Of a DNA stretch of 64,000 bases, positions 22,102-30,594 are shown in pieces. Position 1 is the first letter of the stretch. Every line of letters begins with the position of its first letter. The position numbers were made by a program, and so were the translations under genes. The notes under the pieces were generated by a model. The model saw only the letters and a program-made list of their open reading frames with translations. It was not told where the DNA came from and did not search any database. Where the stretch lies: contig NZ_FNIE01000008.1 of NCBI RefSeq assembly GCF_900103985.1, positions 124,001 to 188,000 of the forward strand. Direction: 5' to 3'. The stretch is from Actinacidiphila guanduensis. Lineage in GTDB: Bacteria > Actinomycetota > Actinomycetes > Streptomycetales > Streptomycetaceae.

Positions 22102-25100
22102 TTAAGGGTGCGTTTCCTGTGACCAACGAGGTGTTGCGGAGGCCATCGCGTGCACCAGCGCCGTCCGCGAGCGCACCCCGAACCTGCGGTACAGCCGCGA
22201 CAAGGTGCCCTCCACCGTCTTGACGCTGATGAACAGCTCGGCCGCCACCTCGCGGTTCGTCGCCCCGCCCCGCACCAGCTCCGCCACCCGCGCCTCGGCC
22301 GGCGTCAACCGCGCCTGCCCGTCCGGGGACTGGCCGTCGACCCGGGCGAGCTCGGCCGCCGCCCGCTCCGCGAAGGGGGCCGCGCCCGCCCCCTCCGCCA
22401 GCCGCAGCGCCTCGGCCAGCAGCTCCCGCGCGGCCGTCTTGTGCCGCGCCCGCCGTTCCACGGTCCCCAGCGCGATCAACGTACGCGCCAGGTCCACCGG
22501 CAGCTCCAGCCCGCGCAACCGCCCGGCCGACGCCCGCAACAGCGCGGCCCCCTCGGCGAGTTCGCCCCGAGCGGCGGCCTGCAGCCCGGCGGCGCGCTCC
22601 AGCGACGCGAGAACACTGCCGGGCACGTGCCCGGCCGAGGCGTACAGGAGGGCGGTGAGTTCGGTGGGTGCGGTGTGCGCGGTAGCCCGCGGCTTCGCTG
22701 CTTGCGTCGGCGGAGCTGCCGGCGCGTGTGCGGCCCGCCCGGGGCCTGCCGCTCGCGCCGACGCCTGGCCGAGGACCTCGCCTGCCGCCTCCGTCTCGCC
22801 GAGCACCGCCAAGGCCTCGGCGAGGTCCGCGTACCAGCCCAGCAGTGGCGGATCGGCCGCGCCCATCGACACCCCGATCCGCACCACCCGGCGCAGCGCC
22901 TCCACCGCCTCGGCCACCAGCGCGCGTTCGCCGCTGAACAGCCCCGCCTGGCCGAGCGCCGCCGACGCCCGCAGCAGGAACAGCTGGTCGCCGTCCTCCT
23001 CCGACGCCCGCACCGCCCGCAGCGCCAACTCCCGTGCCTCCGCCGCGCTTCCGCCGTACGCCTCCGCCAGCGCGGCCACGTACAGCGCCGGCGCCGACGC
23101 CATCCGCGCCTCCGCCGCGATCCGCATGCAGCGCGCGGCCGTGCGCCGCGCCTGCCCGCAGTCCCCGGCCCGCACCTGCACCCGGGTGAGCGCCACCAGC
23201 GCCGCCATGGTGGCCTCCACGCCGTCCGACTCGCCGTCGGCCGCGAGGAGTTCGGTCAGCTGGCGGCCGGCCTGCGCGACGCGATCGGAGTCCAGCGCGA
23301 GCACCGCCTGCATCCTGATGAGCCCGCGGCTCTGCGGGCCGCTGTCGGGAAGATGCGCGGCCAGCTCCATCGCCTGCTCCAGCGCCCGCTCGGCCGCCTC
23401 CGTCTCCCCGGCCAGCGCGCGCACCCGTGCGAGCGTGGACAGGGCGGCGATCCGCAGGCCGGGATCCTCGGCCGCGGCGGCGCAGCGGGCCGATCGACGC
23501 GCGTTGAGTGCGGCCTCGTCGAGGGCGCCGGTGAGCAGACCGCGCACCGCGGCCCAGTGGTGGAGCGCGGCCTCGAGCCCCGGGGCGCCCGCGGCGTCGC
23601 GCAGCCCGTCCTCGATCAACTCGCCGTGGTCGCGCAGCGCCTGGCCCGCCGTACGCAGCAGCACCAACCGGGCCCGGACCCGGCAGTGGGCGTCCGCGGA
23701 GTGCGCGAGCACCGCGCCCGCGGCCCGCTCCGACTCCCCCCAACGGCCCGCGTCGCAGGCGAAGTCGGCCGCCTGCACCAGCCGCCGGTCGCGCTCGGCG
23801 GCCTGGTGCACGGGGGTCCTGCGGACCGCGAGCTCCGCCAACTCCGCCGCGGTGCCCGGCTCCCCGCGCTCCCTGGCCGCGCGTGCCGCGGTCATCAGCG
23901 CCGCGGAAGTGGCCGCGTCCTCATACGGGCGGGCCAGCGCCAACTGGCGTGCGGCCTCGGCGGGATCGGTCGCCGCCGCGGCCAACCGGCCGTGCGCCGC
24001 CCGGCGTTCGTGTGCGGGCGCCGCGTCGTACACCGCGGCCCGCAGCAGCGGGTGCACCAGGTGCACGGCCTGGGCCGCGTCGGTGCCGGCCAGGCCCGCG
24101 CGGGCGGCCTCGGCGAGCGCGGCGGCCGTGTCGGGCAGGCCGGCCGCCTGCAGCAGCGGCAGGGTGGGGTGCTCGGCCGCGGCCGCGAGCAGGAGGGTGT
24201 CACGGGCGCCGGGCGGGAGCCGGTCCAGCGGCTCGGTCAGCAGCGTGCGCAGCTCCTCGGGCACCGGCAGCAGGCCGCCGGACTCCGCAGGCAGGGTGTC
24301 GGAGGCGGTGTGCCGGGCCAACTCCCGGGCGTAGTACGGATTTCCGGCCGCCGTGCGAATCACCGCGCGTAGCACGGGCGCTGGCAGCCGCTCGGGCTGC
24401 AGCAGCCGGGCCACCTCCTCGTCCGGCAGCGGCGGCACCGCGAACTCCGCGCTGCCCGGCGGGCACAGCCGCGCCCCGGCCGGTCGGCCGCCCTCCGGCG
24501 TACGCTCGGCGGCCGCGACGGCGATCCGGTCGCCCTCGATCCGGCGGGCGGCGAAGGCGACCACCGCGGCGCTCTGCTCGTCCAGCCACTGCAGCCCGTC
24601 GACGACCACCAGCACCGGCGCCATCGCGGCGAGCAGGTGCAGCACCTCCAACACGGCGAGCCGGATGGCGAGTTCGTTGGGCCGCCCGGCGGCGCCGCGG
24701 CCGTGCAGCACCGCGATGGGCAGCGCCTCGCGCAGCCCGGGCGGGACCTGGCCGAGGATCTCGCGGGGAACGCGGGCGAGGAGGTCGATGATGCCGAGGT
24801 AGGGCAGTTCGGCGTCGGCGGGGGCGGGGGAGCAGCGCAGTACGCGGGTGCCGCGGGCGGTTTCGGCGGCGGCGAGGGTGGTGAGGAGGGTGGTCTTGCC
24901 GATGCCGGCGGGTCCGTACACGAGGACACCGCGGTGCTCGCGCAACTGGGCTCGCAGGGCGCCCAGGTCGCGCTCGCGCTCGGCCTCACCGGCGGTTGCC
25001 GCTGTCGGGTGCGGGCCGCGGTGGGGTTCACCGTGGGATGGGGTGCGGGGTGTGGCGGGTGCCGGGGACCCGGCGGGCGCGGTGGGTGCGACGGGTCGGG

Positions 25101-25359
25101 TGGGTGCCGCATGCCGGACGGGTCGGGCGGGGGCGGCGGGTGTCGGGGGCGCGACGGGCGCGGTGGATGCCCCGGGCCCGACAGATGCGATGGGCCCGAC
25201 GGGCGGGGTGGGTGTCGCGGGCCCGACAGGCCGGGTGCGAGCCGCGGGCGCGATGGGCCCGGTGGGCGCGGTGGGGACGAGGGGGCCGGTGGGTGTCGCG
25301 GGCCCGACACCTGCGGTGGGCGCGGTCGGCGCGGCGTCGGGGGCGGCTGGCTGCGGCAC
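22102..25359 (-). CDS. LAL-type LuxR family transcriptional regulator with AAA ATPase
   Basis: A 1085-aa regulator. The ATPase domain has Walker A YGPAGIGKTTLL (~residue 150) and Walker B VLVVVDGLQWLDEQS (~250). A long helical TPR-like region follows, and a LuxR helix-turn-helix closes the protein (LTPAEARVAELVRGGATNRE..., residues ~1015-1075). I keep the start at GTG 25359 because GGAGG lies 9 bases upstream, although this adds ~125 residues of Pro/Thr/Ala-rich sequence built from degenerate repeats (PTGPLVP, PTGPIAP, TRPVGPATP) not normal for the family. If an inner start were used, the protein would begin near GEAERERDLGALRAQL. LAL proteins are usually activators responding to a ligand; the ligand is unknown. 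Confidence 0.9.
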   Translation of the reverse strand: MPQPAAPDAAPTAPTAGVGPATPTGPLVPTAPTGPIAPAARTRPVGPATPTPPVGPIASVGPGASTAPVAPPTPAAPARPVRHAAPTRPVAPTAPAGSPAPATPRTPSHGEPHRGPHPTAATAGEAERERDLGALRAQLREHRGVLVYGPAGIGKTTLLTTLAAAETARGTRVLRCSPAPADAELPYLGIIDLLARVPREILGQVPPGLREALPIAVLHGRGAAGRPNELAIRLAVLEVLHLLAAMAPVLVVVDGLQWLDEQSAAVVAFAARRIEGDRIAVAAAERTPEGGRPAGARLCPPGSAEFAVPPLPDEEVARLLQPERLPAPVLRAVIRTAAGNPYYARELARHTASDTLPAESGGLLPVPEELRTLLTEPLDRLPPGARDTLLLAAAAEHPTLPLLQAAGLPDTAAALAEAARAGLAGTDAAQAVHLVHPLLRAAVYDAAPAHERRAAHGRLAAAATDPAEAARQLALARPYEDAATSAALMTAARAARERGEPGTAAELAELAVRRTPVHQAAERDRRLVQAADFACDAGRWGESERAAGAVLAHSADAHCRVRARLVLLRTAGQALRDHGELIEDGLRDAAGAPGLEAALHHWAAVRGLLTGALDEAALNARRSARCAAAAEDPGLRIAALSTLARVRALAGETEAAERALEQAMELAAHLPDSGPQSRGLIRMQAVLALDSDRVAQAGRQLTELLAADGESDGVEATMAALVALTRVQVRAGDCGQARRTAARCMRIAAEARMASAPALYVAALAEAYGGSAAEARELALRAVRASEEDGDQLFLLRASAALGQAGLFSGERALVAEAVEALRRVVRIGVSMGAADPPLLGWYADLAEALAVLGETEAAGEVLGQASARAAGPGRAAHAPAAPPTQAAKPRATAHTAPTELTALLYASAGHVPGSVLASLERAAGLQAAARGELAEGAALLRASAGRLRGLELPVDLARTLIALGTVERRARHKTAARELLAEALRLAEGAGAAPFAERAAAELARVDGQSPDGQARLTPAEARVAELVRGGATNREVAAELFISVKTVEGTLSRLYRRFGVRSRTALVHAMASATPRWSQETHP

Positions 25360-25858
25360 TGCGGGGTGCCTCCTTCGTGGTCGTACCGGTCGTACGCGAT
25401 GTCACCGGGTCCCCGTCGCCCGGCCCCTCCGCGGTGGCTCCCCACCGCGCGTCCCCTTCTCCGCGACCGCGCCCGGTCCGCTGCGCCGCGCGGCACTGCG
25501 GCGGTGCGGTGCCGTTGCGCCGCGGCGGCTCGCGGTGTGGCGGTTCACGGCGTGGCCGTTCGCGGTACGGCGGGCTGCGCCGCGTGGCGCTCCACCGTGT
25601 GGCAGCGCGCCGTGAGGCGGCCCGCAAGCCGATAAAACGACCATCCCATGTGCTCATGACAATCATCAGAAAGGTGTGTGTCAATATCCCCTCCCCGCAG
25701 CCCAGGACCCGCCCGAAGGTCTTGGCGAGCCCTTTGCCAACGCCCGCAGCCCGCCCGCCCTCGGCGTGACCCGTCCACGGCGCGGCGGTGGTGCATCCCC
25801 GTCTCCGGTGGGGTGCTCGGTGGCGGCCACGGACAGCTCCCCGGGGCCAGGGCGTCCG
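25360..25858. other. intergenic region upstream of the LAL regulator
   Basis: About 500 bp. The part next to the regulator (25480-25610) is made of degenerate GC-rich units related to CGGTTCGCGG. The part at 25620-25700 is clearly AT-richer and holds the promoter listed separately. Several frames are open here on both strands, but their residue composition is that of low-complexity GC-rich DNA and I support none as a gene. Confidence 0.5.
25656..25684 (-). promoter_or_regulatory. promoter of the LAL regulator gene
   Basis: On the minus strand, -35 TTGACA (25684-25679), 17-bp spacer, -10 TGTCAT (25661-25656). The start codon lies ~297 bp downstream, so the transcript would have a long leader. 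Confidence 0.5.
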
Positions 25859-26614
25859 CTACAGACGCCGCGCGAACGCCGCATGCACCCCGCGTGACAC
25901 CGCCATGCTCCCCCCGACGTCTTCGATCGCCTCGTACAGTGCCGCTTGGAGGGCCGTCAGGTTCTCGGGCGCGAGGGCCCGGTGGTCGCTGAAGGTGGCG
26001 AGGAGACCGACCCACTCGGTGGCACTCACTGTGGTGTCCCACCGGTACGTGCGGGTTTCGACCGGCCCGAACGCCGCGATGGGCTCGAAGGGCTCGCTCC
26101 GCGCCTGGAGCGGTTCGTAGCTGTGCGTCCTTGCCTTCGGCGCGTGCTCGTCGTAGATGCGCTGGAAGACCGCCTCGACGCTTGCTTCGAGGAGGTAGGA
26201 ACTCCAGAACAGCGCGAGCGTGCCGCCGGGACGCAGCAGCGCCGCGGCCTTCTCGCTGCCGACCACCGGATCGATCCAGTGCCACGCGTCGGAGCACGTG
26301 ATCAGGTCGAAGCGGCGGCCCGCGGCGTCCCAGGACTCGAAGCTCGCGACCTCCACCGGGACCCCGTGCGCGCGCGTGACATCGGCCATCCGTCCGTCGA
26401 CCTCCACTCCGAGCACCCGCATCCCGCGGCCGGCCAGGGCAACGGCGACCTTGCCCGTACCGCAGCCGACATCCAGCACGTCGACGGCCCGCAACGCGAC
26501 GAGATCATCGACGAGGGCGTCGGGAGGGGAGGGCCGGTACCGGTCGTACTGCTCGCTGTCGGAGCCGAACGACTGAGCGCGCGCCCGATCCAGGTGGTAC
26601 TTCGGCAACGTCAT
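25859..26614 (-). CDS. class I SAM-dependent methyltransferase
   Basis: A 251-aa methyltransferase of the ubiE/type-11 kind. The SAM-binding motif VLDVGCGTGKVAVAL is at residues ~46-60, with the acidic motif GVEVDGRM (~70) and the post-II motif FDLITCSDAWHWIDP (~103). The N-terminal FGSDSEQYDRYRPSPP is characteristic of this group. Substrate is unknown. A TAGCGT -10 box sits 7 bases before the ATG, so the transcript is probably leaderless. It is a single-gene unit, with the kinase-like gene upstream on the same strand after 119 bp. Confidence 0.88.
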   Translation of the reverse strand: MTLPKYHLDRARAQSFGSDSEQYDRYRPSPPDALVDDLVALRAVDVLDVGCGTGKVAVALAGRGMRVLGVEVDGRMADVTRAHGVPVEVASFESWDAAGRRFDLITCSDAWHWIDPVVGSEKAAALLRPGGTLALFWSSYLLEASVEAVFQRIYDEHAPKARTHSYEPLQARSEPFEPIAAFGPVETRTYRWDTTVSATEWVGLLATFSDHRALAPENLTALQAALYEAIEDVGGSMAVSRGVHAAFARRL

Positions 26615-26621
26615 GAGTCCG

Positions 26622-26627
26622 ACGCTA
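26622..26627 (-). promoter_or_regulatory. -10 box of a leaderless methyltransferase transcript
   Basis: TAGCGT on the minus strand, 7 nt before the ATG at 26614. No good -35 is visible. Confidence 0.45.
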
Positions 26628-26733
26628 ATTGACCGCCCGGCCCGGACTCATGCTGAGAACGGCGCCTCTCAGGCGCCACCGGACCGCGCGGCGGGTGCAC
26701 GGCCGGTGAGCCGGCGTACGCAAGATCGCAACC

Positions 26734-27867
26734 TCAGACCGTGGCGGTCACCTTGGTCAGGAGGGCAGTGTTGGCCGGGATGTCGTGGCTGAGGCGGAGC
26801 GCGTGGTGGGGCAACCGGGCGAGGCGCGCGGCCACTTCGGCTCGTACGCCGGGGTGACCGCCGCTGTCCACGCCTTGCGCCTGCCCGAAGATGTCGGGGT
26901 AGCGGTCCTCGGTCGTGCCCGTCATGAAGTCGGCTTCGCTCACGGAACGGGTGCCGTCGGTGATGGCCGGGAGCGTGCCGGGGAGGATCCGGGGGAAGAG
27001 GAGTGCGGCCGCCCGGCCGTTGGTGGCGAGCGGCACGTCGAACAGGGCGGGGAACTGGTCCGGGAAGACCTGCACCTTGTGCTCCCGCCGCCCGTACTCC
27101 CACCGCGGGGTGTGGTCGCCCGCGAGCAGCGCCTCCGTCACGGACTCGTGCTGCGTCGGGTGGAAGCTGCCCCCTGCCCGCAGGTGCTCGCGCGCGGTGT
27201 CGTCCCAGCCGAGGGAGTGCAGCAGGCCGAGGCCCAGTGCGGCCGCGGCCGGCCAGGGCAGGACCTCGACGTCCCGTTCGCCGGTGGGCCGGACCAGGAC
27301 CCGGTCGTTGGCGAGGAGTTGCCAGCCGTTGGAGGCGAGCAGCAGCGCGGTGGTGGTCTTCCCGGCGCCCTTGCCACCGAAGGCGAGCACGGTCGCGCCG
27401 TCGTCGGGTCGTACGACGGCGGAGGCGTGGAGTACGGCCCAGCCGTCGCGCAGGAGTCGGCCGCGGACGGCCTCCCGCGCGAGGCGGGCGGCGGCCGGGG
27501 CGAGGAGGTGAGCGTGGGTGCCGGCGAGGACGAGGCGCCCCGACGACGGCGTGCTGCGGTAGCCGATCCCTTCGCTCGTCGAGGTGGCGATGATGTCCCG
27601 GCCGTCGCGCGCGACCAGGAGCGGGTGCTTGGCGTAGACCGCGGCTCGCACGGGGCGGTCGTCGTGGACGAGAAGGGTGACCTCCTCGTAGCCGTCCGGG
27701 TCCACGTCCGCGATCACGACGGGCTCCGCACCCACGGCGGCGGCGTCCACCGACGTGGCGTTCCACCAGGGGCCGAAGTACCGCAGCGCCCAGTCGGTGA
27801 CCACGTCGCTGTTGCTGCGCACGGTGACGGCCGAGGCGGCGACCTCGAGTCGGGTAGCACTGCTCAT
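26734..27867 (-). CDS. HPr kinase-like (PEPCK-fold) P-loop protein
   Basis: A 377-aa protein starting at ATG 27867, with GGAGGATC 6 bases upstream. The first ~140 residues are a beta-rich N-terminal domain (VVIADVDPDGYEEVTLLVHD). The C-terminal part resembles the HprK/PEPCK-like kinase domain: LHASAVVRPDDGATVLAFGG leads into Walker A GGKGAGKTTTALLLA (~residue 175) and LLANDRVLV (~195), which matches the Asp-containing segment after the P-loop in HPr kinases. Later FPRILPG and the acidic C-terminal part are less conserved. Such proteins occur in RiPP clusters and sugar regulation, but here no precursor peptide, PqqD or PTS gene is adjacent. Substrate unknown; it is divergent from the antitoxin gene. 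Confidence 0.72.
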   Translation of the reverse strand: MSSATRLEVAASAVTVRSNSDVVTDWALRYFGPWWNATSVDAAAVGAEPVVIADVDPDGYEEVTLLVHDDRPVRAAVYAKHPLLVARDGRDIIATSTSEGIGYRSTPSSGRLVLAGTHAHLLAPAAARLAREAVRGRLLRDGWAVLHASAVVRPDDGATVLAFGGKGAGKTTTALLLASNGWQLLANDRVLVRPTGERDVEVLPWPAAAALGLGLLHSLGWDDTAREHLRAGGSFHPTQHESVTEALLAGDHTPRWEYGRREHKVQVFPDQFPALFDVPLATNGRAAALLFPRILPGTLPAITDGTRSVSEADFMTGTTEDRYPDIFGQAQGVDSGGHPGVRAEVAARLARLPHHALRLSHDIPANTALLTKVTATV

Positions 27868-27987
27868 GCGCCGATCCTCCCGGACAGAACGGGCGAGCGT
27901 GGGAAGTCGGCCGCAACCGGCCCAGCCCCAGGCAGCCGCAACGGCCGGCAAAGGCATGCCCGGTACGGCCACCGCGCTGCTCCGAAG

Positions 27988-27993
27988 TACGCT
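27988..27993 (+). promoter_or_regulatory. -10 box of a leaderless antitoxin transcript
   Basis: TACGCT 6 nt before the ATG of the Phd-like antitoxin. There is no room for a ribosome site, so a leaderless mRNA is likely. Confidence 0.4.
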
Positions 27994-27999
27994 CCGGTC

Positions 28000-28461
28000 A
28001 TGTCCGCCTTGACTGTTACGTTCTCCGATCTGTCGAAGAACTCCGAGCGGGTCGCCGACACCGTCGAGCGTGCCCAGCGCGTCCACGTGACGCGCCGGGA
28101 TGGCGAGGACCTGTACCTCACCACCGAGCGTCATGACCGCCGGCGCGAGGAGACGGCCGAGGTCACCGCGCGACTGCTTGCGGCCCTGACCCGCAGCGAC
28201 GAAGGTGTCCGCGCGATTCTGATCGCCTTGCCCGAGGTCTTCCCCTGGGTCCGATACCTCTCGGCGGAGGAAGTCCGTGCATTCGTCCTGGACCTGGTGG
28301 ACGCAACGCGCGACGTCGCCGAACTGGATGCGCACACCAACCTGCACCGGGTGATCGTCGAGTGGCGCGCCACCGCCAGGATCCTCGCGGACCCCGAACT
28401 GACGGCACAGCTGCGGGCTCCGCTTCCGGACGAGGGCCACGGCGAGGTTCCTGCCCCGTGA
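28000..28461 (+). CDS. Phd/YefM-like antitoxin
   Basis: A 153-aa protein. The N-terminal ~50 residues are a Phd-type DNA-binding fold (LTVTFSDLSKNSERVADTVE, then VHVTRRDGEDLYLTTER). The C-terminal helices (FPWVRYLSAEEVRAFVLDLV; VIVEWRATARILADPEL) match the long actinobacterial members of this family that pair with a ~120-aa RelE/HigB-like toxin. The toxin frame that should follow begins at the overlapping GTG but is broken, so this is an orphan antitoxin. Antitoxins of this family usually bind their own promoter; none of that is tested here. Confidence 0.82.
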   Translation: MSALTVTFSDLSKNSERVADTVERAQRVHVTRRDGEDLYLTTERHDRRREETAEVTARLLAALTRSDEGVRAILIALPEVFPWVRYLSAEEVRAFVLDLVDATRDVAELDAHTNLHRVIVEWRATARILADPELTAQLRAPLPDEGHGEVPAP

Positions 28462-28730
28462 GCCCCAAGCGCGGGGGCGACGCCCCACTACCGCCTATCG
28501 GCAACGAGGGGCGTCTCCGCTTCGCCACGAATGATGCGGCAGAAGGGAGCGGGGTCGACCTGTGCGCCGAGGCTCCGTGAACACTCGTCGCTGCCCGGGG
28601 AGCGGCCTCGGTGGAGCGGCTCCCTCGCGGCTGGCACCGCGGCCGGGCCGCCCGCTCGAATCCCCCGCGCCCCCTGCGCAAGGACACCCGTACGCGCCGC
28701 AGGCTGCCGCCGCCGTGCGGTAGCGTCGGC
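28458..28730 (+). pseudogene. decayed toxin partner of the Phd-like antitoxin
   Basis: A frame starting at the GTG that overlaps the antitoxin stop (GTGA) reads MSPKRGGDAPLPPIGNEGRL, then RFATNDAAEGSGVDLCAEAP, then stops at TGA 28578-28580. The opening MSPKRG...LRFATNDAAEG...LC..AP is, from memory of the family, how functional partner toxins begin; they then continue through a NTRR motif. Here NTRRC appears directly after the stop in another frame (from 28579), but the rest is unrecognisable and the catalytic C-terminal part is absent. I call it a frameshifted, partly deleted toxin; the downstream limit is uncertain. Confidence 0.6.
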
Positions 28731-28741
28731 GCCGGTAGCGT
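28721..28741 (+). promoter_or_regulatory. two -10-like boxes before the XRE-cupin gene
   Basis: TAGCGT occurs twice, at 28721-28726 and 28736-28741, 38 and 23 bases before the ATG. They could give overlapping transcription starts. Confidence 0.3.
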
Positions 28742-28764
28742 CTTCGCCGGGGTTCGGGACGGTC

Positions 28765-29346
28765 ATGCAGATCAACGAGCAGGTCGGGCGGCGGTTGCGG
28801 CGTCTGCGCGAGGAGCGGCAGCTGTCGTTGTCGGAGCTCGCCCGGCGCTCGGGGATCGGCAAGGCGACGATCTCGGAGCTGGAGGCCGGCCAGCGCAACC
28901 CGACGCTGGAGACGCTCTACGCCCTTACCACCGCGCTCGGCGTCCCCCTCAGTACCGTCCTGGCCGACCCGCCCGCCGACCCGCACGGTCTCTCCCACGG
29001 CACCCCCGCCGACCCCCTCGGCGCCGCGTCGGCCTCCGGCGAGGCCGTCACCGCCGTCCTCACCGAGCGGCACGAGGACGCCGAAGCCGTCACGGAGGTC
29101 TTCCGCATCCGTATCACCGCCGGCGCCGTCCAGCACTCGGGCCCGCACCTGCCCGGCACCGAGGAGCACCTGTACGTCCTGCGCGGCACCGCCCGGGTCG
29201 GCGACCCGGACGCACCGGCGACCGCGGGGCCGGGGGAGTACGCGCACTGGTCGTCGCAGGGGCCGCACCTGTACGCGGCCCCGCAGGGCGACGTGGAAGG
29301 CGTGCTGTTCGTGCGCTATCCGGTAGCGGACGCCCCACCGGGATGA
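28765..29346 (+). CDS. XRE family regulator with C-terminal cupin domain
   Basis: A 193-aa regulator. The Cro/C1-type helix-turn-helix covers residues ~8-62 (LRRLREERQLSLSELARRSG, then KATISELEAGQRNPTLETLY). The cupin domain covers ~90-190 (HSGPHLPGTEEHLYVLRGTA, GPGEYAHWSSQGPHLYAA). Proteins of this build respond to a small molecule bound by the cupin and often control amino-acid export or catabolism. It is followed directly by the SURF1 gene, but that gene has its own -10 box. Target genes are unknown. Confidence 0.9.
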   Translation: MQINEQVGRRLRRLREERQLSLSELARRSGIGKATISELEAGQRNPTLETLYALTTALGVPLSTVLADPPADPHGLSHGTPADPLGAASASGEAVTAVLTERHEDAEAVTEVFRIRITAGAVQHSGPHLPGTEEHLYVLRGTARVGDPDAPATAGPGEYAHWSSQGPHLYAAPQGDVEGVLFVRYPVADAPPG

Positions 29347-29389
29347 GCGGTTTGCGGGCCCCGGCGTCGGGCCGCGAAGGCGGCACGGG

Positions 29390-29395
29390 TAGCGT
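29390..29395 (+). promoter_or_regulatory. -10 box of a leaderless SURF1 transcript
   Basis: TAGCGT ends 7 nt before the GTG at 29403 and helps decide that start. Confidence 0.45.
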
Positions 29396-29402
29396 CGATG
29401 CC

Positions 29403-30263
29403 GTGCTTCGCGTGTTGCTCACCCGCCGATGGATCGTCCTGACCGTCGTGTTCGTCGCGATGGTGCTGGTCATGTACCGGCTCGGGCTGTGGCAGTTCCA
29501 CCGCTACCAGCAGACCAACAAGGACAACCACCGGATCTCGCTGGCCGTCCACGCCCCGCCGGTGGCCATCGAGACGCTGACCCGGCCGGGTGCGAAGGTG
29601 CCCGAGTCCGAGCGGTACCGGCCGGTGACGGTGACCGGGACCTACGACCCCGCGCACCAGTTCGTGGTGCGCCGCCGTACCAACTCCGACGGCGAGATCG
29701 GCTTCTTCCTGATCACCCCACTGGTCACGAGCGACGGCAAGGCCGTGCTCGTCAACCGCGGCTGGGTGGCCCCGAACAACGACGACGGCGCCGCCTTCCC
29801 GGCGCTGCCGAAGACCCCGCAGGGCACGGTCACCCTCACCGGGCGGCTGCAGCCCGACGAGACCTCCGCGCTCAGCGGCATCCGCAACGTCTCCGGGCTG
29901 CCGCCGCGCCAGTACATGCTGATCAGCAGCCGCGAGCAGGCCGCGAACCTGCCGGAGCCGGTGCTCGGCGGCTACCTGGAGCTGGTGTCGGCGAAGCCGC
30001 CCCTCACCCGCGCCGACAGCGCGCAGCTGGTCGCGGGGCCGGACAGCGACAGCCAGTCGACCTCGGACGAGGCCATCGTCGGCAAGGGCGTGCACCTGCC
30101 GTACGCGATCCAGTGGTGGCTGTTCGCGGCGATGGTCCCGGTCGGCTGGGGGGTGCTGCTGCGGCAGGACCTGAAGGACCGGCGCAAGAAGGCGGCGGCG
30201 GCCAAGAGCGCCGCGGCCGCGCCCGCCGAGCCGGAGCCGGTGCCGACGGAGCAGCGGAGCTGA
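29403..30263 (+). CDS. SURF1 family cytochrome oxidase biogenesis protein
   Basis: A 286-aa membrane protein involved in assembly of the aa3-type cytochrome c oxidase. The two expected transmembrane helices are present, residues ~9-28 (WIVLTVVFVAMVLVMYRLGLW) and ~236-256 (AIQWWLFAAMVPVGWGVLL), with the SURF1 signatures LGLWQFHRYQQ, YRPVTVTGTYD and VLVNRGWVAPN. I take the GTG at 29403, preceded by a TAGCGT box; an in-frame ATG at 29343 overlapping the previous stop is the alternative and would add 20 polar residues. The C-terminal tail is Lys/Ala/Glu-rich and cytoplasmic. Confidence 0.92.
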   Translation: MLRVLLTRRWIVLTVVFVAMVLVMYRLGLWQFHRYQQTNKDNHRISLAVHAPPVAIETLTRPGAKVPESERYRPVTVTGTYDPAHQFVVRRRTNSDGEIGFFLITPLVTSDGKAVLVNRGWVAPNNDDGAAFPALPKTPQGTVTLTGRLQPDETSALSGIRNVSGLPPRQYMLISSREQAANLPEPVLGGYLELVSAKPPLTRADSAQLVAGPDSDSQSTSDEAIVGKGVHLPYAIQWWLFAAMVPVGWGVLLRQDLKDRRKKAAAAKSAAAAPAEPEPVPTEQRS

Positions 30264-30594
30264 GGCAGCGGGGCTGAGGCGGACCGGGCGGGGCCTCGTA
30301 AGGGCCCTGCCGGCTCGCGGGACCGCCGCACCGCGGCCCCGTCCGGCCATCGGGCGCCGGCCGCGCGAAGGGGTGAGAGCCGCGCGAAGACCGCGAAAGG
30401 GGGCCCCGGTCTGGTGTGTGCGTACCGATCCGGGACCCCGCGTATCCCAGGGTAGCGGGACACGGCGGCCGCGTGTTCGCCTTGAGCCCGCTTGCCCGCT
30501 CCTCCTCGTTCCCCGGTCGTTCACCTCGGGTCGCCACCTCGCGTCGCCTCCTCTCGCGCACGCGCGAGCGGGACGCTCCGTTTACGGTGGACAC
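30264..30594. other. intergenic region before the TIGR02611 gene
   Basis: 331 bp of GC-rich DNA without a supported gene. The only element I would name is TACGGT (30583-30588), a possible -10 box 6 nt before the GTG start at 30595. Confidence 0.4.

Noticed and set aside
25028-25684. A frame starting MTHTFLMIVM on the minus strand before the LAL regulator
   Set aside because: It overlaps the regulator out of frame and turns into Arg/Pro repeats; the first residues just translate the promoter area.
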